This document shows positions 1-9,354 of a stretch of DNA of 61,643 bases, in pieces (position 1 is the first letter of the stretch; each line of letters opens with the position of its first letter). A program made the position numbers and the translations under genes. The DNA is taken from positions 1 to 61,643 of IMG/VR virus record IMGVR_UViG_3300037486_000465, one strand, 5' to 3'. The DNA is from a virus. The notes beneath the pieces were generated by a model. The model had not been told where the DNA came from. It saw nothing but the letters and a program-made list of their open reading frames with translations, and made no database searches.

Positions 1-2
1 TT

Positions 3-1049
3 CCTGATTCAGTTCTTGATGCAACTTTAGGTGGTTTCGTTAATTATTATCCTTCACTTATTTCAACTCTTGAAGATCAAGTTCAAGGTTTTGTAGGTGC
101 TGGAGAAAATGATGACGAAGATTGGTCAGGTACATTCGTAAATGGCGCAGTTCTTTATGAACCAATGGAAAGAGGCGTTGGTGAAGTTGAATATCCTAAA
201 GCATTAGGTCTTCAAGTATTCACTAAATTCGTTGCAGTTGGTACTTATCAAGTATCAGTTTCTGTTACTCAGGAACAAATTCAAGACCTTAACAAACAAT
301 GGGGTATTGATGTTATTGCAATGGTTGAAAACGCTGGTATTAATGAAATTTCTCAGGCTATTAACAAAAACATCCTTTCAAGATTATTTGCTCATGGTTG
401 GGATAACCACATTAAAGCTAACACCGTTGAAGGAATTAACCTTAACTTAGACCTTACTTCAGGTAGTGCATCAACAACTCCTTCATACGCTTATATGGCA
501 GGTGGAGCAGTTACTACCAGTACTATGGTCCTTCCTGGATTCCCAGTTTATGCTCCTGCTAGTACTACAGCATTTGAAAACCAAGACACTGTAATAAAAA
601 GAGTTATGGCTCTTATACTTTCAGCTGGTAATGTTGTAATGCAAAGAGGAAGAAGAGGTCCTGCAAACTTTATCGTTACAAACCTTAAACTTGCTACAGC
701 TCTTCAAAGCAATGCAGCTTATGCATTCTCACCAATGACCAATACATTTACTCAATCAAACGGTTCATTATACCCACTTGGTACAATCGCCGGAATGACA
801 CTCTATGTAGATCCTAACATGCTCTACACTGATACCAGAGTACTTGTAGGACGTAAGGGTGCTATTGATGAACCCGGAACAGTATTCTGTCCTTATTTAA
901 TGGCAGAAAGCGTTAAGCTTATTACTGAAGGTACAGGCGCTCCTAAAGTTATCATCAAAACTAGATACGCTTTAGTAGATGCAGGTTTCCATCCAGAAAC
1001 TCAGTATTTAACACTTTACATTAAAACTAATACAGGCGCAATAATTTAA
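3..1049 (+). CDS. 23: Major capsid protein, T4 gp23-like (5' partial)
   Basis: The reading frame is already open at base 3 and has no stop before 1049, so the ATG at 165 is internal and the true start lies left of the window. The C-terminal half follows the T4 gp23 pattern: an RRGPANFIV segment matching gp23 RGRGNFII, then LGTIAGMTLYVDP (T4: LGGKYRVYIDQ), VGRKGAIDEPGTVFCPYL (T4: VGYKGPNEMDAGIYYAPY) and KTRYALVDAGFHP (T4: KTRYGIGINPF). This is the HK97-fold shell subunit that forms the head lattice. The gene is followed directly by a hairpin terminator, which fits a highly expressed late gene. The similarity was judged from memory of T4 gp23, not by alignment. Confidence 0.88.
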   Translation, partial: PDSVLDATLGGFVNYYPSLISTLEDQVQGFVGAGENDDEDWSGTFVNGAVLYEPMERGVGEVEYPKALGLQVFTKFVAVGTYQVSVSVTQEQIQDLNKQWGIDVIAMVENAGINEISQAINKNILSRLFAHGWDNHIKANTVEGINLNLDLTSGSASTTPSYAYMAGGAVTTSTMVLPGFPVYAPASTTAFENQDTVIKRVMALILSAGNVVMQRGRRGPANFIVTNLKLATALQSNAAYAFSPMTNTFTQSNGSLYPLGTIAGMTLYVDPNMLYTDTRVLVGRKGAIDEPGTVFCPYLMAESVKLITEGTGAPKVIIKTRYALVDAGFHPETQYLTLYIKTNTGAII

Positions 1050-1072
1050 TTGTAACTAAATTAGTTAATAAC

Positions 1073-1102
1073 AAAAAAGAGGAATTTAAATTCCTCTTTT
1101 TT
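1073..1102. terminator. Bidirectional terminator between capsid gene and glycan cluster
   Basis: A perfect 30-nt palindrome: A-run, GAGGAATT, its complement AATTCCTC and a T-run. It gives a U-tract on both strands, so it can end the capsid transcript from the left and the minus-strand cluster from the right. Confidence 0.85.
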
Positions 1103-1107
1103 TATGT

Positions 1108-1854
1108 TTAAATGTTTCCTCTGTGATGATAAAAAAGTTGTCCGTATGGCGAATTTGTAAATTGATTTCTAAAATTATTACCGAATTGCGTAGGATCACA
1201 AAATAATTGAATATCATACCTTACTGATAAAATTGTTAAAACAGATTGATCATGTCTATGATCTTTAAATTCCGCAAAATTAGGACGTCCACACATATTA
1301 GGATCATCAGTAACAATTCTTGGATCTCTTAAATATTTAAGCCACTCTTTTAAAAATTCAATATTTTTATCAGTTTTCATCCATAATGAAACTGCTCCAT
1401 TAGTCATATTTGCATTCCAATATTTTTGTTCATCAGCATTTGTTAAAACAAAGCAATCTCTTTTAGTCCAAGTCTTTGCAATATGACTAGGTACATCAAC
1501 TGGTGGTAATTTAAATATCATCTTTCCATCACACGTGTCTCTTTGAGTCACTTCAAACAAAGGAGTAAGGGTATCTATTACTTTTAAACCTGCGTCACTA
1601 TAAAGAACCACATCACCTTCTTCAAGTTTTTCAAAGGTTTTTAATATAAGATAGGGCTTCCATATCCAATAACCAGCTCCTCGCGGTTTACTTAAAATGT
1701 AGCTATTTTTTATCCAAAATTCTTCATTTTTTAACTGATCTTGTTTATAACAAATAACCTCATCTACTTTTCCAATTTCTATAGAAGTTTTTTCAAGTAA
1801 TTCTAGACTTTTGAAGAATTTTTGATTTCCGAATGATATATGGACTTTTTTCAT
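1108..1854 (-). CDS. Glycosyltransferase-like protein with GYWIWKP motif
   Basis: A 248-aa soluble protein with no signal peptide. Residues 59-67 (GAGYWIWKP) and the acidic YSDAG motif (D87) are typical of a GT-A-type family seen in capsule and O-antigen loci. A late HDQSVL segment near residue 205 also fits these enzymes. It would transfer a sugar from an NDP donor to a glycan in the cytoplasm; donor and acceptor cannot be read from sequence. It is the last gene of the minus-strand cluster and overlaps its upstream neighbour by 4 nt. Confidence 0.65.
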   Translation of the reverse strand: MKKVHISFGNQKFFKSLELLEKTSIEIGKVDEVICYKQDQLKNEEFWIKNSYILSKPRGAGYWIWKPYLILKTFEKLEEGDVVLYSDAGLKVIDTLTPLFEVTQRDTCDGKMIFKLPPVDVPSHIAKTWTKRDCFVLTNADEQKYWNANMTNGAVSLWMKTDKNIEFLKEWLKYLRDPRIVTDDPNMCGRPNFAEFKDHRHDQSVLTILSVRYDIQLFCDPTQFGNNFRNQFTNSPYGQLFYHHRGNI

Positions 1855-2468
1855 ATTCTTGTAATTATATCTATACCAACATATATGGAAATATTGAATA
1901 TATTATATTTCATAAAATTGTTAATTTTATCTAATAAAAAATCATCATAACTTATTTTTCTATTGTCATATTCGATGTCGTTTTTATTATAAGACATTCC
2001 TGGCCATTGTTTAGAACACTGTGTTAAATCAACATTCACACAGTGTGTATCTTCAATAATATAAATTCCCTTTGAAGCTAACATCGGCCAATATAATTCA
2101 AAAGACGCAAACGTAAATTGGTTTACATGACTGCCATCATCTATTACAATATTTAAATTGCCATATTTATTTTGAATATTATTTTTAATATTTACATCAT
2201 CCTGAGAACCTATAAATATTTCTATTCTTTCAGATTCTTCTTTTTTACATGTTGGATCAATATCTAGACCAATAATATTAGCATTTGGAAAATAATCTCT
2301 CCACATTTTAATAGATTTTCCTCCAAGTACGCCTATTTCTAAAATATTTATTGAAGCTTCTCTCATTTGTTCTAAATGAGGTTGGTATCTAGTTAAATAT
2401 GTTATGCCTGCGTGCTGATGTCTACTTTTATCTGTACCATATTTTAATCCTATTTCTTGTAAATCCAT
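1851..2468 (-). CDS. Class I SAM-dependent methyltransferase, MycE-like
   Basis: 205 aa. The N-terminus has a YGTDKSRHQHAG segment followed by LEIGVLGGKS (43-52) and GLDID (67-71), the glycine-rich SAM loop and the acidic ribose-binding strand. This order resembles sugar O-methyltransferases of the macrocin/mycinamicin (MycE) type, which methylate sugar hydroxyls. An IVIDDGSH segment supplies the usual metal-binding acidic residues. It overlaps the next gene by 4 nt. O-methylation of a surface sugar is the likely role; the substrate is unknown. Confidence 0.75.
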   Translation of the reverse strand: MDLQEIGLKYGTDKSRHQHAGITYLTRYQPHLEQMREASINILEIGVLGGKSIKMWRDYFPNANIIGLDIDPTCKKEESERIEIFIGSQDDVNIKNNIQNKYGNLNIVIDDGSHVNQFTFASFELYWPMLASKGIYIIEDTHCVNVDLTQCSKQWPGMSYNKNDIEYDNRKISYDDFLLDKINNFMKYNIFNISIYVGIDIITRI

Positions 2469-2476
2469 TGTAATTT

Positions 2477-3109
2477 TTATTTTAAGTTATTTATAAATGC
2501 ATCATCTATTCCTAATCTTTTATAAAACGAAAAATTTTTTGTTTTGAGAAAATCTCGTATAAATGATTCGCCTTCTCCGTTTTCGTATATTATTACTTTT
2601 ATATGAAATTTATCATAATCAATACTTTTAAGTATTTTTAATTCAGAGCCTTCAGTATCAACAGATAAAAAATCTATATCATATATTTTATTTTCTTCAA
2701 GAATTTCATTTAATATTCGAGTATGCACTTCAATAACTTTTCTTTTTGCTCCAATTCTTTGACTTTCAGATAATATGTTTGACATGTGTTTAAATGTAAT
2801 GTCTTTTGCAATGCCGCTTAACATATCGGGATAACCATCAAATTCTACTAATGTAAATTTTTCTATTCCATTAGTTTCATAACATGCACAATTATATGTA
2901 ATGCAGGATCTATTTTCAATTAATTTTTTATATTCATATTCTATTGGCTCTATACATATTCCCGTCCATTCTAATTCTTTTTCTAGTACATATGTATTTG
3001 AAAGATCTATACCATCATGAGCTCCTATATCTATAAATACACCATTTCGTTTTCCTTTAAAATAATTTACTATAAATTGATCTTGTTTATGTTGGCTTTT
3101 ATATTCCAT
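2477..3109 (-). CDS. FkbM-family methyltransferase
   Basis: 210 aa. FIDIGAHDG (25-33) is the SAM-binding motif I, CIEP near 52-55 the ribose-binding acidic motif, and SVDTEGSE (149-156) the FkbM signature. FkbM enzymes are O-methyltransferases common in polysaccharide loci. It is one of three clear FkbM genes in this cluster (with those at 5398 and 22934), which implies several methylated positions or alternative acceptors. Confidence 0.85.
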   Translation of the reverse strand: MEYKSQHKQDQFIVNYFKGKRNGVFIDIGAHDGIDLSNTYVLEKELEWTGICIEPIEYEYKKLIENRSCITYNCACYETNGIEKFTLVEFDGYPDMLSGIAKDITFKHMSNILSESQRIGAKRKVIEVHTRILNEILEENKIYDIDFLSVDTEGSELKILKSIDYDKFHIKVIIYENGEGESFIRDFLKTKNFSFYKRLGIDDAFINNLK

Positions 3110-3111
3110 TT

Positions 3112-3762
3112 TTATTTTATATTTATTGGTTGTCCAATATATTCATTATTAATTCTTAAGTGAGGTATTTTTCTCGCTCCTTCGTTATATCTATCTTGGT
3201 CATCATGAATGCAAGCAGAATCTTTAATTAATGGATATATCATTCTTGCAAGAAATTCTTGATCTGTTGCATAAGTATTAATATATTTAATATTATTAAA
3301 TTGCAATATAAGATCATCATAATTAATACGAGAAATAAAATCATATGTTGCACCCCACATTCCCCCCATTATTTTTGTATTATGCATAGGATGATCTCGT
3401 ATAATGTGAAATTCTTTTTTACTTCTCTCCCAATCTATTATACAATTTTTTTCTCGCTGTGTTAGTCTTCCATCAGTATCTCTAACTATAAATCTTTCAA
3501 CGTCTTTATCTTTTAAAACTTCAAATCTCCAAAACATACCCGGGGCATCCATATGTTTAATAAAAGGGTTTTCTAATTTCTTAACTACTTCGCAGTTTTC
3601 TTCTTTTATTTTATTACATATATCTTCAGATACTAAGTCATGAATATAGAATCTACAAATCCATTCAGGATATATAAGTTTTTGTAACTTAATATTTTCC
3701 AGTGCTCCAATAATATACTTTTGATCATTTCCCCAAAGAGAAAATGATATGATTTTTTTCAT
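3112..3762 (-). CDS. Putative GT-A-type glycosyltransferase
   Basis: 216 aa. A central FIVRDTDGR segment (D95, D97) looks like a DxD metal/nucleotide-binding site. It is followed by HIIRDHPMH and GGMWGA, a combination found in small transferases of phage and marine bacterial polysaccharide clusters. No membrane segment. Donor and acceptor are unknown. The call rests on these motifs and on its glycan neighbours. Confidence 0.55.
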   Translation of the reverse strand: MKKIISFSLWGNDQKYIIGALENIKLQKLIYPEWICRFYIHDLVSEDICNKIKEENCEVVKKLENPFIKHMDAPGMFWRFEVLKDKDVERFIVRDTDGRLTQREKNCIIDWERSKKEFHIIRDHPMHNTKIMGGMWGATYDFISRINYDDLILQFNNIKYINTYATDQEFLARMIYPLIKDSACIHDDQDRYNEGARKIPHLRINNEYIGQPINIK

Positions 3763-3773
3763 CGTTAAAAAAA

Positions 3774-4751
3774 TTAATCGCCATCAGTGCATCTTTTACA
3801 AATTGGATCTATTTTATAATCGCCATTTTTATGTATTTCTCGTAAATACTTAATTTTATCAGAATTCCATGCTTCTTTCAATGTTATATCTGAAATATTT
3901 CCAATTTTATGTCTTAATCCATACATTGTACAGCAGGGAAGAATATCTCCTTCTGATGTAATTACTATTTGCTTAAAGGGGAATGAGCAATGGAATTCTT
4001 TTTCTGGCTCTTTTATTGTTAATCCTGTATGAACATCTAAAATTTCATTCATTTTTTGAACAATAACCATATCGGCTTTATCTTTCCAATAATCTACAAA
4101 TAGTTGTTCTTCATCTTTATTAATTGCAGTTCTAAGGAAATTTACACGAACAACAGGATATCTTAATCCCATTTCATTACGAATCTTTATAAAGTTTTCA
4201 GTATTTTCAATTATTTTATCAAAACCATTTGAGTTACGAAGAGCATTATAAGTTTCTGCTTTAACCGCATCTATGCTAACAAATATTTTTGTAAGGCCAC
4301 TCTCTATTAAGCTTTTTGATCGTGAGGGCGTAAGAAGAACTGCATTTGTACTTAAAGAAATGTTTATCATTCCTTTTTCTTTAGCAAATTCAATATATCT
4401 TTCAAGATCTTTTACAAGAAGAGGTTCATTTAAATAATTAAGTTTTAAACTTCTTGTGCCAAATTTAATAGCTTGTTCAATCACAAAGATAAATTGATCA
4501 AAAGTCAAAGATGACATTTTACGTTTAGTAATCCCATGAATACAAAAAGCGCAATGATGATTACAATTGCTATTAAGTTCTATATCAATTTGAGCAGGAT
4601 TAAGATTTATTTTTAAATTTGCTGCATCATTATATTGTTTACGAAATTTTTTCCATTCTTTAGAATTAAGTCCATCAGGCGTTTGTTCATAAAATTTTCT
4701 ATGAAGAGACTGCGCAGTTTCATTTTTTCTTTTGATAAATTTATAACTCAT
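3774..4751 (-). CDS. Radical SAM/SPASM-domain protein
   Basis: 325 aa. C63-x3-C67-x2-C70 is the radical SAM [4Fe-4S] site, within a TIM-barrel-type order (LNYLNEPLL, ISLSTNA, VSIDAVK). A C-terminal SPASM-like Cys set follows: CSF, CCTMYG and a final CKRC, which would hold auxiliary clusters. SPASM enzymes modify peptides or sugars by radical chemistry. In glycan loci they act in aminosugar or cyclitol modification, but the substrate here cannot be assigned. It sits in the run of transferases with short gaps on both sides. Confidence 0.8.
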   Translation of the reverse strand: MSYKFIKRKNETAQSLHRKFYEQTPDGLNSKEWKKFRKQYNDAANLKINLNPAQIDIELNSNCNHHCAFCIHGITKRKMSSLTFDQFIFVIEQAIKFGTRSLKLNYLNEPLLVKDLERYIEFAKEKGMINISLSTNAVLLTPSRSKSLIESGLTKIFVSIDAVKAETYNALRNSNGFDKIIENTENFIKIRNEMGLRYPVVRVNFLRTAINKDEEQLFVDYWKDKADMVIVQKMNEILDVHTGLTIKEPEKEFHCSFPFKQIVITSEGDILPCCTMYGLRHKIGNISDITLKEAWNSDKIKYLREIHKNGDYKIDPICKRCTDGD

Positions 4752-4765
4752 ATTTTATAATTATT

Positions 4766-5401
4766 TTATAAATTAAATACTTGATCAATTTTATATTGTG
4801 TTTCTATATTTTTGCCAGTAAGAATATAATGCCATGTCCATTCAAATATATGCGCTGGATTATTTCCTGCAGGATTAATTGGATCTTTTGCAAAATTTAC
4901 CCAAACTAAGCATTTACTATAAAAATCTCGTGAATGATGTAATATTAATGATTTACTTACAACAAATTGAGAGCTTCCATACATTGTAAATTTATCCGGC
5001 AATATCATTTCATTTCCAAATATTTCATTCCAATAATTTTTTATTAAATTGTATGGTCTAGCGTGAGGAGGACTTATCATTGAAATTTCTTGATATGTTT
5101 CTCTCTTATTTACAGAAAAATAATCATCTAATTCCCAATTAACATGATTACATATAAAGTCAGCATCATAATCTTGATGCCAATTGTTTCTATGACCATG
5201 TAAAAATAAAATTTTATCAGGTAATTTATTATAATTATCAATAATAAATTTTAAATATCCGTTTGTATCATTACCCTGAATCACGGGGTAATAAATAAAT
5301 CGAGTATCTGATTTAGAATAAACATATATACTTACATCGGGATTAATATTTTTAACCCAATCTATATTTTCTTTATAATGTGTTATTACAACTGCGTTCA
5401 T
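4766..5401 (-). CDS. DUF3431-like glycan cluster protein
   Basis: 211 aa. The NGYLKFIIDNYNKLPDKILF segment followed by HGHRNNWHQD is the hallmark of DUF3431 proteins, which occur in fungi, bacteria and giant viruses and are thought to be transferase-like. A C-terminal GSSQFVVSK segment also fits. Function is inferred only from family context. Its start overlaps the stop of the upstream FkbM gene by 4 nt. Confidence 0.65.
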   Translation of the reverse strand: MNAVVITHYKENIDWVKNINPDVSIYVYSKSDTRFIYYPVIQGNDTNGYLKFIIDNYNKLPDKILFLHGHRNNWHQDYDADFICNHVNWELDDYFSVNKRETYQEISMISPPHARPYNLIKNYWNEIFGNEMILPDKFTMYGSSQFVVSKSLILHHSRDFYSKCLVWVNFAKDPINPAGNNPAHIFEWTWHYILTGKNIETQYKIDQVFNL

Positions 5402-6063
5402 TTTAAAAATTTTTTATTTATCCAAATACTTTCAGATTGCGAAACTATATTATTAATAAATCTAAAATAAAGTTGTTTAAAATCATTTTCTTCAAGAAGT
5501 TTTTTAACATCTGCATACAATTTTTGATTTTGCCATATTTGTCGATGTTCACACTCTATATGAATACTTTTTATTTTTTTAATTGATTCTTTAAAACTTT
5601 TTAACGCTTCATAAGCAGCACCTTCTACATCTATTTGACATATATCTATTTCTTCTATATTATAATCTTCCATTATTTTTTTACCCGTAAATGCAGAAAC
5701 ATCAATAATTTCAGTATAATTTTCATGATAAAAATTATCATATCTATCTAAAACTGAACTAGTGCCTGCTGCTACACTACAATTAAATTTTACATTTTTA
5801 TTTTCATTAAATATTGCACATCTTATTAAATTATATTGAGGATAATTATGCGCTATATTTTTTTGTTCTTCTGGATGTGGTTCTATAATAAAAACATTAT
5901 TTGGAGATATATTAAATATTTCTGCAAAATAATTAGAATCATCTCCGGTTGCGCCACCTATTTCTACAATATTTTTAGGTATTATAATAGTTTGATTAGT
6001 AATTAAATTAACATAATTTTTTAATTCTTCTATTTCTGGAAGTCCAGGCTGGTTAATTTTCAT
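5398..6063 (-). CDS. FkbM-family methyltransferase
   Basis: 221 aa. VEIGGATGDDS (33-43) is SAM motif I and FIIEPHPEE the acidic motif. ICQIDVEGAAYEAL is a variant of the FkbM D(T/V)EG signature. Likely an O-methyltransferase acting on a glycan. It overlaps both neighbours by 4 nt, so it is probably translated in a coupled way with them. Confidence 0.8.
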   Translation of the reverse strand: MKINQPGLPEIEELKNYVNLITNQTIIIPKNIVEIGGATGDDSNYFAEIFNISPNNVFIIEPHPEEQKNIAHNYPQYNLIRCAIFNENKNVKFNCSVAAGTSSVLDRYDNFYHENYTEIIDVSAFTGKKIMEDYNIEEIDICQIDVEGAAYEALKSFKESIKKIKSIHIECEHRQIWQNQKLYADVKKLLEENDFKQLYFRFINNIVSQSESIWINKKFLK

Positions 6064-6773
6064 AAAATATAATTTATTAATTTATCTATTTCATTTTTAT
6101 ACGTGTTATAAGGTCGTATAGAATGACAGTCATAATACATTCCTAATTTTAATTTTTCTACACTGTACGGCCAATAATTATAATTATAATGACTTCTATC
6201 TATTCTAGATTCTGAAGGACGAATAAGTCTCATAATTGATTTATTTTTTAATTTATTTGCTAAATAAATTTCATCGCTGCCCCAATATATTTCTCCATTT
6301 ATTTGATAAATAGAGTCTTTTAAAATATAAATTTGTTCTTCCCATGTATTTTTTAATTCTAAATATTTTTTGAAAATAGAGCCTTTTGCTATATTATAAC
6401 AAATACTTATAGTAGTTTCATCTACTCCTGATAAAATATATTCGTCATCATCTATATTTTCTATAGCAGTTTTAAATGGATATGAAGACAACGGAATCAT
6501 GTCCATATCAGTTGTAATGCAAACGTCTTTTGGAAAAAATTGAAGATACCATAATCTTGCAAATTGAGATTGAGAAACTGTAGAAATATTTAAAATTGGC
6601 GTAAGTTTAATAACTGTTCCATAAGTATCATCAATATCTATATTTTTTTCATCAACATAAAGTAAAATCGGTTCAATATCAAATTTTAATTTCCAAACTC
6701 TTGAAACACATGGCCAAAAATCTAAATACATTGGATTTGAATTACATGACATTATAGCGTATTTTATCTTCAT
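6060..6773 (-). CDS. Putative glycosyltransferase with DxD motif
   Basis: 237 aa. TTDMDMIP (D89, D91) sits at the end of a hydrophobic strand (FPKDVCITT), as in GT-A folds. GSDEIYLANKL later in the protein resembles the catalytic-base region of such enzymes. No signal or membrane segment. Family number and donor are unknown. Confidence 0.6.
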   Translation of the reverse strand: MKIKYAIMSCNSNPMYLDFWPCVSRVWKLKFDIEPILLYVDEKNIDIDDTYGTVIKLTPILNISTVSQSQFARLWYLQFFPKDVCITTDMDMIPLSSYPFKTAIENIDDDEYILSGVDETTISICYNIAKGSIFKKYLELKNTWEEQIYILKDSIYQINGEIYWGSDEIYLANKLKNKSIMRLIRPSESRIDRSHYNYNYWPYSVEKLKLGMYYDCHSIRPYNTYKNEIDKLINYIL

Positions 6774-7468
6774 GATTTTCTTAAATCTTGTCTATCTATT
6801 ACTCTTCTATCTAATTCCGAAAAATCTGTGATTTGAAATGCTGTTTTTGGAAGATACATATATGCTCTTAAAGGATCTACTTCTCTAAACATTATATCAT
6901 TCATGGAATCATCATTTGTTGTTTTAAATGAAAGCATTGCATCAGAAATTTTATTAAAACCATTTCCTCTAACTAAATACGCATGCAATCCATCTGTAAA
7001 ACTTGTAGTATATAAATGTTCTGTAACCTTTTCCATTTTCTTATAAACAAAATTTCGAACTGCACCGCCAAGATAAATGTGTTCCCAATCAAGATTTTTA
7101 CTTTCATTTTCAATATTTATAAATACTTCCTGTATATTTTCTGGAAATTCTACATCATCTTCTACAATAAAAGCTGTTTTTGCGTTTAGCATTTTAGCAA
7201 ATTTTAATGCTCCAATATGAGACATCGTGCACGCAATTTGAAATCGATTCATTTTATTTGTGGGTATTCTTGATAATTCATCTTTAAATGAAAAATAAGA
7301 TCTATGCGGAGGAATTACTGATACAATTCCCGGAGTTATTTTTTCACCATCATAAGCTGGTAAATAATAAACATCTTTAAACCCACGTTCAGATAAATGA
7401 GATTCTAATCTCGTTCTTCTATCTTTTCTTCTTTCTAAGCTAATCGCTATTATAATATCATAAAGCAT
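6770..7468 (-). CDS. GT25-family glycosyltransferase
   Basis: A 232-aa product from the ATG at 7468. A longer frame from 7522 would overlap the upstream gene by 65 nt and adds a poorly conserved stretch, so the inner start is preferred. It begins with the GT25 hallmark (IIIAISLERRKDRR), then CTMSHIGALKFAK and VEDDV. GT25 enzymes are LPS galactosyl- or glucosyltransferases. It is one of three GT25-like genes in this window (also 28702 and 33436). Confidence 0.82.
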   Translation of the reverse strand: MLYDIIIAISLERRKDRRTRLESHLSERGFKDVYYLPAYDGEKITPGIVSVIPPHRSYFSFKDELSRIPTNKMNRFQIACTMSHIGALKFAKMLNAKTAFIVEDDVEFPENIQEVFINIENESKNLDWEHIYLGGAVRNFVYKKMEKVTEHLYTTSFTDGLHAYLVRGNGFNKISDAMLSFKTTNDDSMNDIMFREVDPLRAYMYLPKTAFQITDFSELDRRVIDRQDLRKS

Positions 7469-8189
7469 TTCTATATATTTTTTGCACTTCTTCAGGAACA
7501 GGAGCTTTATAAGTTTTATCATCAGCTACTCCTGGCAAATTTGCAGCTAAACAATGTTCAGCATCTACTATAAATAAAGGCTTTATTTTTAATCCTTTTT
7601 CTTTAGCGTTTTCTCCCATAAAAGTTTCTGAATGATATTGTATGCCACAATCATACAATCTTCTATAATCTCTTCCTACATATGAAAATTTTCTAACACT
7701 TTCTGATTTTCCTATCGCAAACCAATCACAAGCAGAAAACCATCTTCCATCTATAAGTGGATTGTACATTGCAGTAGATGATATAATTTCATCGTCTGTT
7801 GTTAAAATTCTATTAATATCTAAAGGTTTATAAAAAATATGATCAATTCTACTTAAAATAAAATAATCATATCGTTTTTCAACAATACTCACAGCCTTAT
7901 ACATTGAAAAAAGCAAACATTGAACATTAAATGGCTTATTTACACAATATCGTTTTCGTTCTGGATTTTCAATCCATTGAGCAGATTCTTTAACATCATC
8001 ATAAGATGTTAAAAGCATTCTTTTAGGCTTATAAAGTTCGGTATATTCAGATATATTTTCTTGTTCAATCCAAGTATGAGAATAAATATCTTTTATATTC
8101 AAAGGATCAATCACATTTTGTTTCCATACTAAATAACACAATTTAATATGCCTTAATTGCCCATAAAATATTAAAGCAATATTACTCAT
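7458..8189 (-). CDS. Putative glycosyltransferase
   Basis: 243 aa. It starts with an IALIFYGQLRH strand. FILSRIDHIFYKPL is a DxD-like site, DWFAIGKSES follows, and a late HSETFMGENAKEKGL segment fits a GT-A acceptor region. This architecture is common among uncharacterised transferases of phage and bacterial LPS clusters. Donor and acceptor are unknown. Confidence 0.55.
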   Translation of the reverse strand: MSNIALIFYGQLRHIKLCYLVWKQNVIDPLNIKDIYSHTWIEQENISEYTELYKPKRMLLTSYDDVKESAQWIENPERKRYCVNKPFNVQCLLFSMYKAVSIVEKRYDYFILSRIDHIFYKPLDINRILTTDDEIISSTAMYNPLIDGRWFSACDWFAIGKSESVRKFSYVGRDYRRLYDCGIQYHSETFMGENAKEKGLKIKPLFIVDAEHCLAANLPGVADDKTYKAPVPEEVQKIYRNAL

Positions 8190-8917
8190 TATAATAAATT
8201 TTTAGTTCTTAATTCATTTTCTGATGCTTGGGGATTCCAAGCATTTCTTCCTATAATATTATAAGGTTTAAAAAGATGTCTACTCGACATATTTCTTGGC
8301 ATACTTTCTGTTTTAAATCTTCTATTCAAGTAACCTTCGGCATTCCAAATATCATTATACATAAAATATGCTTTATCATATACTTGTTTAACAATATCAA
8401 TAGAAGCTATATAAGAAGAATCATCCATATTATAAATGTGTTCATAATTCATACAGTTATTTTCGTATATAGCAAAATTGTTAAAAGTTTTTAAAGATTT
8501 TAGATTATCTTTTGGAATTCTTAAATGCATACAATATCCAGCGCAAAATGAAAGCATAAATTGGTTTTTTTGTTCTTTTATATAATTAACGAGTTCTTCA
8601 AAATTTATATCATCATTATCATCGCTGAATGCATCATCTTGAATAAAAAAAAGATGCGTACATTTTAAATTTTCTAATATTTGTAAAAGATTTTTGACGC
8701 ATTGCGTGTATGAAATTCCATTGAATCGTAAAATTTGAGTATTTTTAACAGGATTTTTATCAATAAAGTAATTTACGATATCATCATTACTATTATGAAA
8801 AGAATAAAAATTTATATCGCATAAATTTTTAAATTCATGTAGTTTTTTATCTCGAAAATAAATGTCCAGAAGTCTTTTTCTGTCATTTCCATAGGTTTGT
8901 GTAAAAGATATTAACAT
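8189..8917 (-). CDS. Putative GT-A glycosyltransferase
   Basis: 242 aa. CTHLFFIQDDAF places an acidic pair at the end of a hydrophobic strand, as in GT-A enzymes. A later NDIWNAEGYLNRRF segment could carry the catalytic acid. Its stop shares one base with the start of the following gene. Function is assigned only to this level. Confidence 0.5.
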   Translation of the reverse strand: MLISFTQTYGNDRKRLLDIYFRDKKLHEFKNLCDINFYSFHNSNDDIVNYFIDKNPVKNTQILRFNGISYTQCVKNLLQILENLKCTHLFFIQDDAFSDDNDDINFEELVNYIKEQKNQFMLSFCAGYCMHLRIPKDNLKSLKTFNNFAIYENNCMNYEHIYNMDDSSYIASIDIVKQVYDKAYFMYNDIWNAEGYLNRRFKTESMPRNMSSRHLFKPYNIIGRNAWNPQASENELRTKNLL

Positions 8918-9354
8918 AGTATTTTATAATTTATAACATAATCGCTACATATTCCGTAGCATTTTTCTATATTTTCAAACTTCTTAACTTCTGGCAAAAC
9001 TGCTATAGAATATTTAGTGAGATATTTTCCAGGAAGTGTCCATAAATATCCGTTTGATGTTAATGTTACATCATCATATTGATGCCAAAAATATTCTCCA
9101 TTAAATTTTATATGCTTTAAATACTCTAAAGTTTCAATTGATTTGCAATGTATCCACAAATTATCTGCTTTTATAAATTCTTGATCTATTTCGTATTCTT
9201 TTTTATCGTGTCCTAAAAATAAATGGCCATAAATATATCGTAAATCTATTTCACAATTATATCCTAAAGATAAAGCTTTAATTATGTAATCGGGGTTATT
9301 TTCTAATTTTAAATTTTTGCCGTTAATATTTCCTCTATGCGATATTAGTATCAT
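8911..9354 (-). CDS. Short GDPD/PI-PLC-like protein next to nucleotidyltransferase
   Basis: 147 aa. ISHRGNINGKN, ENNPDYIIKAL and CEIDLRY reproduce the start of a glycerophosphodiester phosphodiesterase TIM barrel (HRG, E-N and E-x-D). LFLGHD and an HCKSIETLEYL segment also fit. The protein is far shorter than a full GDPD (about 250 aa), so it may be a minimal version. Such short proteins occur beside sugar nucleotidyltransferases in capsule loci; here the pair overlaps by 20 nt. It could release or transfer a phospho-substituent; this is inference. Confidence 0.6.
   Translation of the reverse strand: MILISHRGNINGKNLKLENNPDYIIKALSLGYNCEIDLRYIYGHLFLGHDKKEYEIDQEFIKADNLWIHCKSIETLEYLKHIKFNGEYFWHQYDDVTLTSNGYLWTLPGKYLTKYSIAVLPEVKKFENIEKCYGICSDYVINYKILC

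Noticed and set aside
3259-3465. Plus-strand ORFs inside the minus cluster (for example 3259, 8228, 13443, 25607, 30397, 31498)
   Set aside because: They lie antisense to genes with clear protein motifs, are Ile/Phe/His-rich as expected for shadows of AT-rich coding, and show no domains.
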